Below are positions 42,009 through 50,611 of a DNA stretch of 64,000 nucleotides, piece after piece. The stretch spans positions 1 through 64,000 of the forward strand of contig BMJD01000020.1 in assembly GCA_014642895.1 (NCBI GenBank), read 5' to 3'. The stretch's first letter is position 1. Each line of letters starts with the position of its first letter. The stretch is from Lentibacillus populi (GTDB lineage Bacteria; Bacillota; Bacilli; Bacillales; Amphibacillaceae). The notes under the pieces are model-generated. The model was not told the DNA's origin. It searched no databases and saw nothing but the letters and a program-made list of their open reading frames with translations. The position numbers and the translations under genes were made by a program.

Positions 42009-43664
42009 TTATCCTACTCTTTCCGCAACAGCCCTGCCTGTCTCGCGGCCGGTAAAAAGACAGCCGCCGATAAATGTACCTTCCAGTGAACGGTAGCCAT
42101 GAACACCCCCGCCACCGAATCCAGCAACTTCTCCGGCTGCATAAAGACCAGGTATGGCTGCCCCAGAATCATTCAAAACACTGCCCGATAGATCCGTTTG
42201 TAATCCGCCGAGCGTTTTACGACTTAAAATATTTAGCTTAACAGCGAAAAGTGGACCGTTTTTCCGATCTAGTATTTTGTGCGGGGCTGCAACACGAATT
42301 AATTTATCACCTAGGTAATGACGGGCACCACGCATTGCAGTTATTTGCAAATCCTTCGTAAATGGATTATCCATTTCCCTGTCTCTTGCCAAAATCTGCC
42401 GTTCAACATGCTCAGCCTTTAATCGTTTTTCACCGATTAGTTTGTTCATCCCGATCACAAGGTTATCAATATTGTCAGCTATTACAAAGTCTTCCCCTTT
42501 ATCCATAAACGCTTGCACAGGAGATGGTGCACCTGGTAAAATCCTGCTAAATACTTTTTTGATACTTTGTTCTGTTAAATCGGGATTTTGCTCGGAACCG
42601 GAAAGAGCAAATTCCCGTTCAATAATTTTTTGCGTTAAAATGAACCAGGAATAATCGTAGCCAGTCTTTTGGATCGCTTCCAGTGTACCCAATGTATCAA
42701 ATCCGGGAAAATTAGGTGCCGGGAAGCGATTTCCTTCTGCATCAAGCCAAATAGATGACGGACCGGGAAGTATTCGAATACCATGGTTAGGCCAAACGGG
42801 ATTCCAGTTTTTAATTCCTTCTGTGTAATGCCACATCCGATCCCGGTTAACGATTCGGCCGCCTGCTTCTTCGGTAATCTCCAGCATTCGGCCATCAACA
42901 TGTGCAGGAACACCGGAAATCATTCTTTTCGGGGCCTTACCAAGACGACTTGGCCAATTTTTTCGAATCAGATCAAAACTAGCGCCAATACCACCACTGG
43001 AAACAATTACTGTCTGAGACCGATATTCAAAGTCATCCACTATTTCTCTGGAACTTTTCTCGCCGCGTTCAACGGTGCTTAGAGCAAGAACAGAGCCACT
43101 CGCACCAACAATTGCATCGTTATTTGTTATTAGCTGATCAACACGATGACGGGGTTTGTATGTAACGATTCCGTTCTTTATATGCTCCCGAACACGTCGT
43201 TCAAATGGCGCAACAATTCCCGGACCTGTCCCCCAAACGATATGGAAGCGAGGTACGGAGTTTCCATGACCTTCTGCTAGATAACCACCCCGCTCTGCCC
43301 AGCCAACAACCGGAAAAATCCGAACACCCATCTCATGTAACCAGGCACGTTTTTCCCCAGCGGCAAAATCCACGTATGCTTCTGCCCATTTTCTCCCCCA
43401 ATAATCCTCATCTTCTTCTCGATCAAAGCCAGCCGTACCCAGCCAATCCTGCCATGCCAATTCTTTTGAATCCTTTATCCCCATCCTGCGCTGTTCCGGG
43501 GAATCGACTAGAAATAGACCACCGAACGACCACCATGCCTGGCCACCAAACGAGCTTTCGGGTTCTTGGTCAAGCAGCAAAACTTTTTTACCAGCATCAG
43601 CTATTTCTGCCGTCGCTGTCAGACCGGCAAGACCAGCACCGATTACAATTACGTCATATTCCAT
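42009..43664 (-). CDS. FAD-binding dehydrogenase of the fumarate reductase/ketosteroid dehydrogenase type
   Basis: The 551-aa flavoprotein starts with a dinucleotide fold, YDVIVIGAGLAGLTATAEIA (GxGxxG at 9-14), then FGGQAWWSFGGLFLVD. It has the FAD_binding_2 C-terminal YAAGEVAGFGGGGVHGYRSL followed by GGCLFTGRETGRAVA. It is close to proteins named FAD-binding dehydrogenase in Bacillus and actinobacteria, which are flavin-dependent 3-ketosteroid-dehydrogenase-like. ATG 43664 is preferred behind AAAGGGGGATATTTTC; the frame to 43706 has no ribosome site. The substrate is unknown and no pathway partner is adjacent. Confidence 0.82.
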   Translation of the reverse strand: MEYDVIVIGAGLAGLTATAEIADAGKKVLLLDQEPESSFGGQAWWSFGGLFLVDSPEQRRMGIKDSKELAWQDWLGTAGFDREEDEDYWGRKWAEAYVDFAAGEKRAWLHEMGVRIFPVVGWAERGGYLAEGHGNSVPRFHIVWGTGPGIVAPFERRVREHIKNGIVTYKPRHRVDQLITNNDAIVGASGSVLALSTVERGEKSSREIVDDFEYRSQTVIVSSGGIGASFDLIRKNWPSRLGKAPKRMISGVPAHVDGRMLEITEEAGGRIVNRDRMWHYTEGIKNWNPVWPNHGIRILPGPSSIWLDAEGNRFPAPNFPGFDTLGTLEAIQKTGYDYSWFILTQKIIEREFALSGSEQNPDLTEQSIKKVFSRILPGAPSPVQAFMDKGEDFVIADNIDNLVIGMNKLIGEKRLKAEHVERQILARDREMDNPFTKDLQITAMRGARHYLGDKLIRVAAPHKILDRKNGPLFAVKLNILSRKTLGGLQTDLSGSVLNDSGAAIPGLYAAGEVAGFGGGGVHGYRSLEGTFIGGCLFTGRETGRAVAERVG

Positions 43665-43885
43665 GAAAATATCCCCCTTTGTCGATATCGCACGGACTTC
43701 CGTCAATGTTGTGCTTTAAACACATTCTCTTCAAAATCCTTATTACTATAATTCAACATAAGCTGGCATTTCCCTTTTTAAAAAAGAATTGTATTTACTT
43801 TTACCGGTACATTTTACCTGTGTTTAGAGGATGAATGGTCTTAAAATATAAATGAATTGTATAATAAATAGGTAGTTAAATCAGT

Positions 43886-43915
43886 ATGGCGCCTTCTGCA
43901 AACGAAAGGCGCCAT
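43886..43915. terminator. hairpin after cwlJ
   Basis: ATGGCGCCTT (43886-43895) and AAGGCGCCAT (43906-43915) are perfectly complementary; T-run weak. Confidence 0.5.
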
Positions 43916-43921
43916 AACCGG

Positions 43922-44350
43922 TTAAAACGTATGGTAAACCGCTTCACACTCTTCACCTGTTGGCTCATAGAAACAGTGCAGCTTATAACGCCCTACAAGT
44001 GGCTGATCATACCAAGTTGGCGGGCAGTCACCTTCTGGTCTAAAATACCACAAACTGTATTTTGCCGGCCAATGACTGTATCCGTCTATTACTCTGCGCG
44101 CTAACCGTTTATCGACCTCCCGGGCTCTTTGATAAAAATAGCCATGAATAGTAGCCTCAAACGCATGCGGCTGGAAAACCATATCCCGGATGCTGCGTAA
44201 ACCCGTAAAATCTGAACAATTAGCCCTTACCCGGTTAATGCCAACGTTACCGACAAGCAGCATACCGAGTTTTCCTTCCCCTTCAGCCTCCGCCCTAAGC
44301 AATCTCGCTAAAAGGTCAATGTCCTTTTCTGTAGCTCTCACAACGGCCAT
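43922..44350 (-). CDS. cwlJ: spore cortex-lytic germination hydrolase CwlJ
   Basis: The 142-aa protein matches B. subtilis CwlJ almost end to end, including length: MAVVRATEKDIDLLARLLRA, EAEGEGKLGMLLVGNVGINR, NCSDFTGLRSI and WPAKYSLWYFRPEGDCPPTW. It has no signal peptide. Hydrolase_2 (SleB) domain with the catalytic glutamate in RAEAEGEG. It sits in the spore coat region and degrades cortex peptidoglycan during calcium-dipicolinate germination. In B. subtilis it is followed by gerQ, which is needed for its localisation; gerQ is not adjacent here. Confidence 0.95.
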   Translation of the reverse strand: MAVVRATEKDIDLLARLLRAEAEGEGKLGMLLVGNVGINRVRANCSDFTGLRSIRDMVFQPHAFEATIHGYFYQRAREVDKRLARRVIDGYSHWPAKYSLWYFRPEGDCPPTWYDQPLVGRYKLHCFYEPTGEECEAVYHTF

Positions 44351-44451
44351 GACTCCACCTCCATTTTTGTTTCATCTTTATTAATGTTGCGGATTATCCA
44401 TATCAACAACCAATCGATTCAGCTGTCGGAAAGTTGAGAACCTCAGCCTTA

Positions 44452-44486
44452 CAGAAGTTTCCGGTGTGTACTTCTGCCCTTTTTTA
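44452..44486 (+). terminator. terminator-like hairpin in the cwlJ-tetR gap
   Basis: CAGAAGT (44452-44458) and ACTTCTG (44470-44476) followed by CCCTTTTTT. No gene is seen to its left on the plus strand, so its transcript is unknown. Confidence 0.45.
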
Positions 44487-44638
44487 CACAATACAGTCTA
44501 TGGATATTTCTCGAGTAGGTGCAAGCGTTTATTAAATTTGCGAATTCTGACAAGCATTAGGGGACATTCTACAAAATAAAATAGTTTGAATACGTATGAA
44601 TGCTTTGATACAAATAAAACTATGAACAGAAGTTTTCT

Positions 44639-44848
44639 ATGCAGATAGGGGGAAAGGCGGAAGAAGTTTCCTTGGCTTACGATGTCACTGTCGAAAAGGT
44701 CGCTGCAACCTTAAATATAAAAGGGGTTATCAATCAAAGCTTTACCTCTAGTGAATAAGGATCGGTCACCTTTACACCATCAAAACGGATCAACACAGAG
44801 GTAAGTTGTTATGTTGAAGTAGTGGATATAAAAAACAGCCTGAATTAA
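44639..44848 (+). pseudogene. possible small gene remnant with an in-frame stop
   Basis: A frame from ATG 44639 reads KAEEVSLAYDVTVEKVAATL to a TAA at 44756, then continues open as GSVTFTPSKRINTEVSCYVE to TAA 44846. There is no good ribosome site and I do not recognise it. The remaining part of 44351-44920 shows only the terminator-like hairpin. Confidence 0.25.
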
Positions 44849-44920
44849 TTGGAGAGCATTAGAGAGAAATTATATCGCTAATAATTTCTCGCTGTATTCA
44901 CGGCGTACAGGATCTCCTAC

Positions 44921-45832
44921 TTACTTGCCTGCCTCAAGCCTCTTAATTAAAACCCACACCATTTTACTAATTTGTCTTACATTATGTTCTTCGATTGATT
45001 GTTCACAAGCCTTTCCTAATGAGATAAGTACACTTTCCAACAAAAAGAGGCGGGGTTTATCCGCTTGCAGCTCGTTCTGTAAAAACCGAATGTATTCCAT
45101 TTTTTTTGAATCATCCTGTTTATTCCGATCCATTTTTTTAATAAGCTTTTCCAGTTGAGCGATGACGTGTTTTTTTGTTTCTGATACATCAAATACATCA
45201 AAGTTCTCACAACTCATTGACATACCGAGCCAATTTTCGGGAAAAAATACATTGCCGCTTTGCAATTGTTCCTTAATCATTGGTTTTAAGCGATCAAGTG
45301 CAAACTGAATCACATCTTCTGAGGCGATCGCTTCGTTCGTTCCCAGCTTCCAGACATGCATAAGCTGATGAACCATACCAAGGAGGATCGTTGCATGATC
45401 AAGAGCATACCGATTTGTATCAACCTTAAAAATTTCGGTCAATCTTCTCGCTATCCATTGTAGCTCCGCAGCATGTTGTTCTTTTAAAAAGATCTGTAAA
45501 TCAATATCATCTGAAAAGGAAACAGAAGTAAAGAGTGCCATGATATTGTGCTCCCGGTTCATATTCATGCGGACAGCTATTTGGGCAACGAAAACTTTCT
45601 CATCATCTTTTTTCTTTCCATGAGCAAGCTCTCTCCGTTTTTGATCACCCTCTTCTTCTACAAACTCCAATATCGCCATTAGGCATTCATTTTTCGATGT
45701 GAAGTAATTATAAAACGTTCCTTTTGCTACCTGTGCCTCCTCCAAAATATCCTGTATCGAAGTAGATGCAAACCCTTTTTCGATAAATAAATGGTGTGCA
45801 GCATCAATGATTTGTTTTTTTCTCAAGCTCAT
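44921..45832 (-). CDS. TetR/AcrR-family repressor divergent from an efflux gene
   Basis: The 303-aa protein has an N-terminal TetR helix-turn-helix (RKKQIIDAAHHLFIEKGFAS, then TSIQDILEEAQVAKGTFYNY; about residues 4-48) and a long helical ligand domain. At 303 residues it exceeds the usual 190-220. ATG 45832 is taken since AAGGTG is five bases upstream, and the preceding ATG is too close. It is transcribed away from a 14-helix MFS exporter with 161 bases between them. That interval contains a 16-bp perfect palindrome. By analogy with LmrA/LmrB-type pairs it should repress the exporter. Confidence 0.85.
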   Translation of the reverse strand: MSLRKKQIIDAAHHLFIEKGFASTSIQDILEEAQVAKGTFYNYFTSKNECLMAILEFVEEEGDQKRRELAHGKKKDDEKVFVAQIAVRMNMNREHNIMALFTSVSFSDDIDLQIFLKEQHAAELQWIARRLTEIFKVDTNRYALDHATILLGMVHQLMHVWKLGTNEAIASEDVIQFALDRLKPMIKEQLQSGNVFFPENWLGMSMSCENFDVFDVSETKKHVIAQLEKLIKKMDRNKQDDSKKMEYIRFLQNELQADKPRLFLLESVLISLGKACEQSIEEHNVRQISKMVWVLIKRLEAGK

Positions 45833-45944
45833 CATATCACCTTTTTTATAATAGTGGTCTACTATTAAAATAGCTCTATAACGCATATATATCAACAAAT
45901 ATTACTTAATTGAATTTTTATGTTGCAAAAACTAGACTGACGGT

Positions 45945-45960
45945 ATAGAATATATTCTAT
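45945..45960. promoter_or_regulatory. perfect 16-bp palindrome, likely TetR operator
   Basis: ATAGAATATATTCTAT, 34 bases before the MFS gene start and in its promoter region (TTGCAA at 45923). The half-site ATAGAATA and its position fit a TetR-family operator. Confidence 0.65.
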
Positions 45961-45993
45961 GCTTAATTTAAATACTGAAAGAAGGAAAACAAA

Positions 45994-47529
45994 ATGTCTG
46001 AAACCAATTCTATCCAGAATAAAGCCCCCTATGGCATGATCATCATCTTATTTATTGGTGCCTTTGTCGCCATTTTGAATGAGACACTTTTAAATGTTGC
46101 ACTTCCATCCATTATGGAAGAATTTGATGTTAATGCTACAGCCGTTCAATGGCTATCGACGGGTTATATGCTAATCAATGGGATCTTAATTCCCGCAAGC
46201 GCATTTCTAATTCTGCGTTTTACAAACAAACAATTGTTTATTACAGCAATGGCTTTGTTCACTGCTGGTACCTTACTTGCCAGTCTGGCTCCGACATTTG
46301 GTGTACTTCTTGCAGCACGGATGATTCAGGCTTCGGGTTCTGCAATTATGATGCCTTTGTTAATGAATGTGATGCTGACAGCCTTTCCGGTTGAAAAAAG
46401 AGGGACCGCGATGGGGACATTCGGACTCGTCATGATTGTAGCACCAGCATTAGGACCAACGCTATCCGGCTGGATTGTTGAGCACTACAGCTGGAGAACG
46501 CTATTCGATATTGTATTGCCATTTTCCATTTTAACACTTGTTCTATCTGTGTTTAAATTGAAAAATATTACACCACAACGTGCGATAAAACTGGATATTC
46601 TATCGATCGTCTTATCCAGTATCGGTTTCGGCGGCCTGCTTTATGGCTTCAGTTCTGCTGGAGACAAGGGCTGGGATAACCCCCTTGTATATGGAACGAT
46701 AGCAGCTGGAGCAATTGCATTAATTGTTTTTACCTTACGTCAGTTGCGGATGGACGACCCAATGCTGGAGTTCCGGATTTTCAAATATCCAATGTTTGCT
46801 CTATCATCCGCAATCGCAATTGTAATAGCGATTGCCATGTTCTCCGCGATGATTTTAATGCCAATATATGTGCAAACCATTCGCGGAATTTCCCCAATGG
46901 AATCCGGTTTGCTTATGCTTCCGGGTGCGATCGTGATGGGGATTATGTCGCCAATTACAGGTAGACTTTTTGATAAATATGGTGCACGCACACTGGCTGT
47001 CATTGGTTTAACGATTACGATTGTAACGACGTATTATTTTAGTCGGATAAATATGGATACCTCCTATACGAATCTTGTATTACTTTATACATTCCGTATG
47101 TTTGGAATGTCCATGGTAATGATGCCTGTTATGACAAATGGTTTGAACCAGCTGCCGATGAAAGACAATCCGCACGGGACTGCTATGAATAACACATTAC
47201 AACAAGTTTCCGGCGCTATCGGTTCTGCCTTGTTAATTACTGTGATGAACAATCGTACAGAATCAAAAGCTGAAGAATTGGCAGCCAATGCGATGGCAAA
47301 TATGGATCCAAGCGCTGCACAGCAATCCGCACAAGCAGCAGCTGAAATGAAACAACAGCTTCTAAATGAGGCAATGCTAGATGGAATCAACTTTACCTTT
47401 TTCATCTCTACACTGATTGCGGTAATTGCGCTTGTATTAGCATTTTTTATTAAGCGAGTAAAACCTCATCATGCAGATAAACATGTGGATGAAACAGTTG
47501 TTAAGCCATCAGAAGTGGTAACGGAGTAG
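45994..47529 (+). CDS. MDR-type MFS exporter, DHA2 (EmrB/QacA/LmrB) family
   Basis: The 511-aa protein has about 14 helices. Family signatures are GAFVAILNETLLNVALPSIM (motif D1), YMLINGILIPASAFLI, the antiporter motif C FGLVMIVAPALGPTLSGWIV, and an extracellular/terminal helix pair at the C-terminus. DHA2 pumps export drugs, dyes, bile salts or antibiotics using the proton gradient. Regulated very probably by the divergent TetR protein through the palindrome at 45945. GAAAGAAGG precedes ATG 45994. A terminator follows. Substrate unknown. Confidence 0.9.
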   Translation: MSETNSIQNKAPYGMIIILFIGAFVAILNETLLNVALPSIMEEFDVNATAVQWLSTGYMLINGILIPASAFLILRFTNKQLFITAMALFTAGTLLASLAPTFGVLLAARMIQASGSAIMMPLLMNVMLTAFPVEKRGTAMGTFGLVMIVAPALGPTLSGWIVEHYSWRTLFDIVLPFSILTLVLSVFKLKNITPQRAIKLDILSIVLSSIGFGGLLYGFSSAGDKGWDNPLVYGTIAAGAIALIVFTLRQLRMDDPMLEFRIFKYPMFALSSAIAIVIAIAMFSAMILMPIYVQTIRGISPMESGLLMLPGAIVMGIMSPITGRLFDKYGARTLAVIGLTITIVTTYYFSRINMDTSYTNLVLLYTFRMFGMSMVMMPVMTNGLNQLPMKDNPHGTAMNNTLQQVSGAIGSALLITVMNNRTESKAEELAANAMANMDPSAAQQSAQAAAEMKQQLLNEAMLDGINFTFFISTLIAVIALVLAFFIKRVKPHHADKHVDETVVKPSEVVTE

Positions 47530-47545
47530 AATAAAAGCAGATATA

Positions 47546-47589
47546 AAACCCCAAACGTCGGTTGTGGTTACTTCCGCGTTTGGGGTTTT
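47546..47589. terminator. terminator after the MFS exporter
   Basis: AAACCCCAAACG (47546-47557) pairs with CGTTTGGGGTTT (47577-47588), then T-rich. Also usable by the convergent membrane-protein gene. Confidence 0.7.
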
Positions 47590-47617
47590 GTATTTTTAGA
47601 TTAACTCATATTGGGTA

Positions 47618-47914
47618 TCAATTCATGGCTGCTCCAATAATTAATGGCAAGATTAGTAATGACAGGGCCAAGCAAATTAATATCCACGATACTTTCTTTG
47701 GCAACTTCTTTCTTCCTGCCCCCTTATACCAGCCGGAAAATTGCAATCTATTTTTATATAACAGATAGAGCAACATATAAATCCCAATTGCACCAAGCCA
47801 TTGATACTTTTGGACATTTTTTTCTGTATATATCTCACCTATCAGCAACCACGCTAAACCACCAAGCAGGATAAAAATGAAAATGATTCGAAGTAATTCC
47901 AGGAAAATTCTCAT
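47618..47914 (-). CDS. 98-aa membrane protein of unknown function
   Basis: From ATG 47914 the protein has three hydrophobic helices (LLRIIFIFILLGGLAWLLIG, WLGAIGIYMLLYLLY, WILICLALSLLILPLIIGAA) separated by basic loops (YKNRLQFSGWYKGAGRKKLP). The longer frame to 48010 overlaps the Nudix remnant and looks non-coding. No family recognised. The ribosome site (GGTGTG) is weak. Confidence 0.55.
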   Translation of the reverse strand: MRIFLELLRIIFIFILLGGLAWLLIGEIYTEKNVQKYQWLGAIGIYMLLYLLYKNRLQFSGWYKGAGRKKLPKKVSWILICLALSLLILPLIIGAAMN

Positions 47915-47984
47915 GTTTACACACCGTTTCTCACTTAATATTTCTTTTAACAACATATGTAATCGAATTGTTTTTTGTTGAACT

Positions 47985-48134
47985 CTACCTCCATTTATCA
48001 AAGCTCTCAACCAACTCTACACCACCAGAAGGGACGGACCAAAGCTTTCTCTCCTCTGGCCTCCCCTGTTTCACCATAAGGATTTGACCATTTTCATTCA
48101 CACAAACACCAGCAGAACCAAACCACTTTTTCAT
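47985..48134 (-). pseudogene. truncated Nudix hydrolase, N-terminal third only
   Basis: ATG 48134 starts KKWFGSAGVCVNENGQILMV followed by KLWSVPSGGVELVESFDKW and a stop. This is the N-terminal strand set of a Nudix protein up to GGxxE, but the catalytic REUXEEXGU box and the rest are missing. The sequence after 47985 does not restore it, so it is a deletion remnant. It lies just downstream of a frameshifted acetyltransferase gene. Confidence 0.7.
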
Positions 48135-48139
48135 CCATT

Positions 48140-48699
48140 CTATTTCCCCTTCAAAATTTTCTTTTTCCATTCCGTATTTAACATCGAACATATTAATGCA
48201 TCATGAGACTGTTTATTTTGGTATAAGTAGCCTCTTAATTTCCCTTCAAATACAAAACCGATTTTTTTCAGCAGATTATTTGAAGCTGTGTTATCAGGGA
48301 ACGTCACTGCTCCTATCCGGTATAACTCCAAATCTATAAAAGAGTATCCTAATACTTCATTAACCGCTTCTGTTACATACCCCTTCTGCCAATAAGAAGG
48401 ATGCAGCTCAAAACCTATTTCTGCTTTTTTTCCTTTAATGTTCAGATTGTTTAAACCGACCGTTCCAATAAATTCTTGTGTGTTTTTTAACACCATACCC
48501 CAGCGAATCCCACGCTCGCTTTTATAATTTTCCCGGAAATGATTAATTATTTGTTGCGCTTCCTCTTCGCTATGCAAACTTTCCATTCCGTAATATTCCG
48601 TTACGTCGTCCCTAGACATAATATCGAAAAAACTTTGTTGATGTTGGTGACCTTTTCAACTAAATTTAGCCTCGCTGATTCGAGTGTTGGAAATGACAT
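48140..48699 (-). pseudogene. GNAT (RimJ/RimL-type) acetyltransferase gene with a frameshift
   Basis: ATG 48699 behind GGAGGAG starts SFPTLESARLNLV, the usual N-terminus of RimJ/RimL-type acetyltransferases. After about 16 codons the frame must shift (between about 48634 and 48658) to continue HQQSFFDIMSRDDVTEYYGM with the acetyl-CoA site GFELHPSYWQKGYVTEAVNE. Family C-terminal NTASNNLLKKIGFVFEGKLR is intact. From internal starts a 159-aa product lacking the first strand could be made, probably inactive. A single-base sequencing error would also explain it. Confidence 0.7.
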
Positions 48700-48754
48700 T
48701 TAACTTCGCTCCTCCATTCTTTCTATGAACATTTATAAAACCTTCAAACCCACT

Positions 48755-49159
48755 TTATATCCCGCTTGTATTCCTAAGTACAACTCTCCAGCCATCAGGA
48801 TCTTCAATCGTAATACCTTTCTCTTCCCAATAAGGATTTTCTGGTGCCACTTCTTCATATCCCATCCGAAACAGTCTCGCAACAATTCTATCAACTTGAG
48901 CTTTATCCGGAATATAGAAAACTAGTAAGTTATCTTCGGTTGGTGCTGGGCACGGGCTTCCATTTTCATGTGTAGTAAATTCGAGGTGATAGGAAGAACC
49001 AGGGAGTCCATAAATTACCCCTTTATATCCCCGGTGGCCAGCAAAATCGGTCAAACGGGGCAGTCCTATTCCGTTTTCGTAAAAATTAATTACTTCTTCA
49101 AATTTGTCAGTTGGTCTAGCAACTCTAATTTGCGCTACTGAAAAATCATTAAATTCCAT
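48755..49159 (-). CDS. VOC-family (glyoxalase/dioxygenase fold) protein
   Basis: The 134-aa protein has two beta-alpha-beta-beta-beta units: VAQIRVARPTDKFEEVINFY with ENGIGLPRLTDFAGHRGYKG, then PAPTEDNLLVFYIPDKAQVD with ENPYWEEKGITIEDPDGWRV at the end. The DPDGWRVVL ending is typical. Members bind a metal and act as lyases, dioxygenases or drug-binding proteins. Start at 49159 behind GAGGAG. It lies four bases after the neighbouring gene stop (49164), suggesting one transcript. Substrate unknown. Confidence 0.82.
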   Translation of the reverse strand: MEFNDFSVAQIRVARPTDKFEEVINFYENGIGLPRLTDFAGHRGYKGVIYGLPGSSYHLEFTTHENGSPCPAPTEDNLLVFYIPDKAQVDRIVARLFRMGYEEVAPENPYWEEKGITIEDPDGWRVVLRNTSGI

Positions 49160-49163
49160 TATT

Positions 49164-49622
49164 TCACTCCTCAATTTCAAATGCGATTCCATCAATATTT
49201 TTAATTTCACCTAGTAAATATCTATCATCCGTGTCGATATAAGCTTCTGATTCATGTGCAATATTAACCAGCCAGGGCTTTCCTTCTATGAAAAAGGACA
49301 AATCCTCTGGCAAATTATGCTGTTCCCAGGAATATAATGATTTGGATACTTTTTTAATAACTTGTTTGGCGTGGTCATCCGTTCGATAATAATATACGTA
49401 TGCCCACTTTCCCCAACCCAATAACTTTGTACTTGGCCATTCTTTTTGTTTTTTCCTTTTTATTAGAGAACTACTCAATTCCTCAAGCACGTGGTCAAAT
49501 TCCTTAGTTGACCCCATATCTTTTCTGACTACCAGTATAAACATATCACTGGCAGAAAAAGCTAAATCAATCAATTTTTCATATGATTCATTCTTCACAT
49601 CTTCCAGGAAGTTAATTATCAT
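49164..49622 (-). CDS. uncharacterised 152-aa Firmicute protein
   Basis: ATG 49622 behind GGGGGC opens a protein with segments NESYEKLIDLAFSASDMFIL, KLLGWGKWAYVYYYRTDDHA and LPEDLSFFIEGKPWLVNIAH. This pattern is shared, as far as I recall, with small Bacillus proteins sometimes mis-named stage III sporulation protein AH. No enzyme motif is visible. It precedes the VOC gene by four bases in the same direction. Confidence 0.6.
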   Translation of the reverse strand: MIINFLEDVKNESYEKLIDLAFSASDMFILVVRKDMGSTKEFDHVLEELSSSLIKRKKQKEWPSTKLLGWGKWAYVYYYRTDDHAKQVIKKVSKSLYSWEQHNLPEDLSFFIEGKPWLVNIAHESEAYIDTDDRYLLGEIKNIDGIAFEIEE

Positions 49623-49720
49623 AAGAAGCCCCCATTCCCTTTTCCATTTCACTCGGCTTTTTCAATAATTATTAAAAATATAAAAAGGGTAAAACAACCA
49701 ATAATCATCGATAAAGGTAA

Positions 49721-49912
49721 TCATAAAAAACCAAGGATTATTCCAGAAACAGTAAACCCGATTACAACATCCCATCTGTTTTTGATTATATGAAACCATA
49801 TTGCAACAAACATAAAGGTTAATCCAACCGTTAACTGCCTGATCGAAAGACCCGCTAAATAGCTAAAAATGTAATTGCTTAACGCAGTAAGCCAATAGTA
49901 TGATGCCTCCCT
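49721..49912 (-). pseudogene. possible membrane-protein fragment
   Basis: The minus strand encodes about 60 residues with two to three hydrophobic stretches (ALSNYIFSYLAGLSIRQL, TVGLTFMFVAIWFHI, VVIGFTVSGIILGFL) before TGA. The frame has a stop just upstream and no start codon until a Met in the middle. GGGAGG lies near its left end. Probably the tail of a decayed membrane gene. Otherwise 49623-50033 shows nothing beyond the aroK promoter area. Confidence 0.3.
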
Positions 49913-50033
49913 CTAATGGCAAGTATATGTGTTATTAGATTATAATCTGAAGTATCCATTCTTTCAATCACATTTGGACAAATTTATTACCATATATTAT
50001 AATTATTAAAACTATTTTAAAGGACGCTAATTT

Positions 50034-50573
50034 ATGACAAACAATAAAACTCCAATCGGAGAAAAAAGCATTGTACTAATTGGTTTTATGGGTGTAGGAA
50101 AAACAACTGTCGGTCAATTGCTCGCTGATAAACTAAACCGATCCTTCATCGATATTGATGAAGAAATTGAAAGAGAATATCAAATGCCAACTACAGAAAT
50201 CTTTAAAACTATCGGTGAAAAAAAATTCCGGGAAAAAGAAAAGGAAACCGTCATTTGTTTCGCAAATCAACGTGGTAAAATCATCTCGTTAGGCGGCGGG
50301 GCATTTATGCAAAAAGAAATAAGGGATGCCTGTCTTCAGAATTGCATCGTTTTCCACCTTGACATTTCCTGGGAGTACTGGAAAGACCGCTTCGGAACAT
50401 TAATAGAAAGCCGGCCCCTTTTACAAAATAAAACAATGGAAGAGGTTGAGGCTTTATTCCACGAACGAAAAAAGACCTATGCTGACCACCATTCAAATGT
50501 AATGACGGATGGCTTTACTGAAGAAGAAGTTGCTAAACAAATCATAAACTTAATAGAGTTGCCGGAGAATTAA
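50034..50573 (+). CDS. aroK: shikimate kinase
   Basis: The 179-aa kinase has the P-loop GFMGVGKT (17-24), the shikimate-binding DIDEEIE (about 40-46), KFREKEKE, the GGG loop in IISLGGGAFM, and the lid region SRPLL. It phosphorylates shikimate in aromatic amino acid synthesis. ATG 50034 is used although the ribosome site (AAAGGACG) is modest. It faces aroD, the third-step enzyme of the same pathway, across a shared terminator. Confidence 0.93.
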   Translation: MTNNKTPIGEKSIVLIGFMGVGKTTVGQLLADKLNRSFIDIDEEIEREYQMPTTEIFKTIGEKKFREKEKETVICFANQRGKIISLGGGAFMQKEIRDACLQNCIVFHLDISWEYWKDRFGTLIESRPLLQNKTMEEVEALFHERKKTYADHHSNVMTDGFTEEEVAKQIINLIELPEN

Positions 50574-50579
50574 ACGATT

Positions 50580-50610
50580 AATTGCCGACTAACATAACCG
50601 GTCGGCAATT
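50580..50610. terminator. shared bidirectional terminator between aroK and aroD
   Basis: AATTGCCGAC (50580-50589) and GTCGGCAATT (50601-50610) form a perfect ten-base stem lying between the two convergent stops. Confidence 0.7.
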
Positions 50611-50611
50611 T

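Noticed and set aside
42009..43664. Fumarate reductase flavoprotein subunit of the respiratory complex
   Set aside because: No iron-sulfur or membrane subunit genes are adjacent, and the N-terminal FGGQAWWSFGG motif fits the soluble FAD-binding dehydrogenase group.
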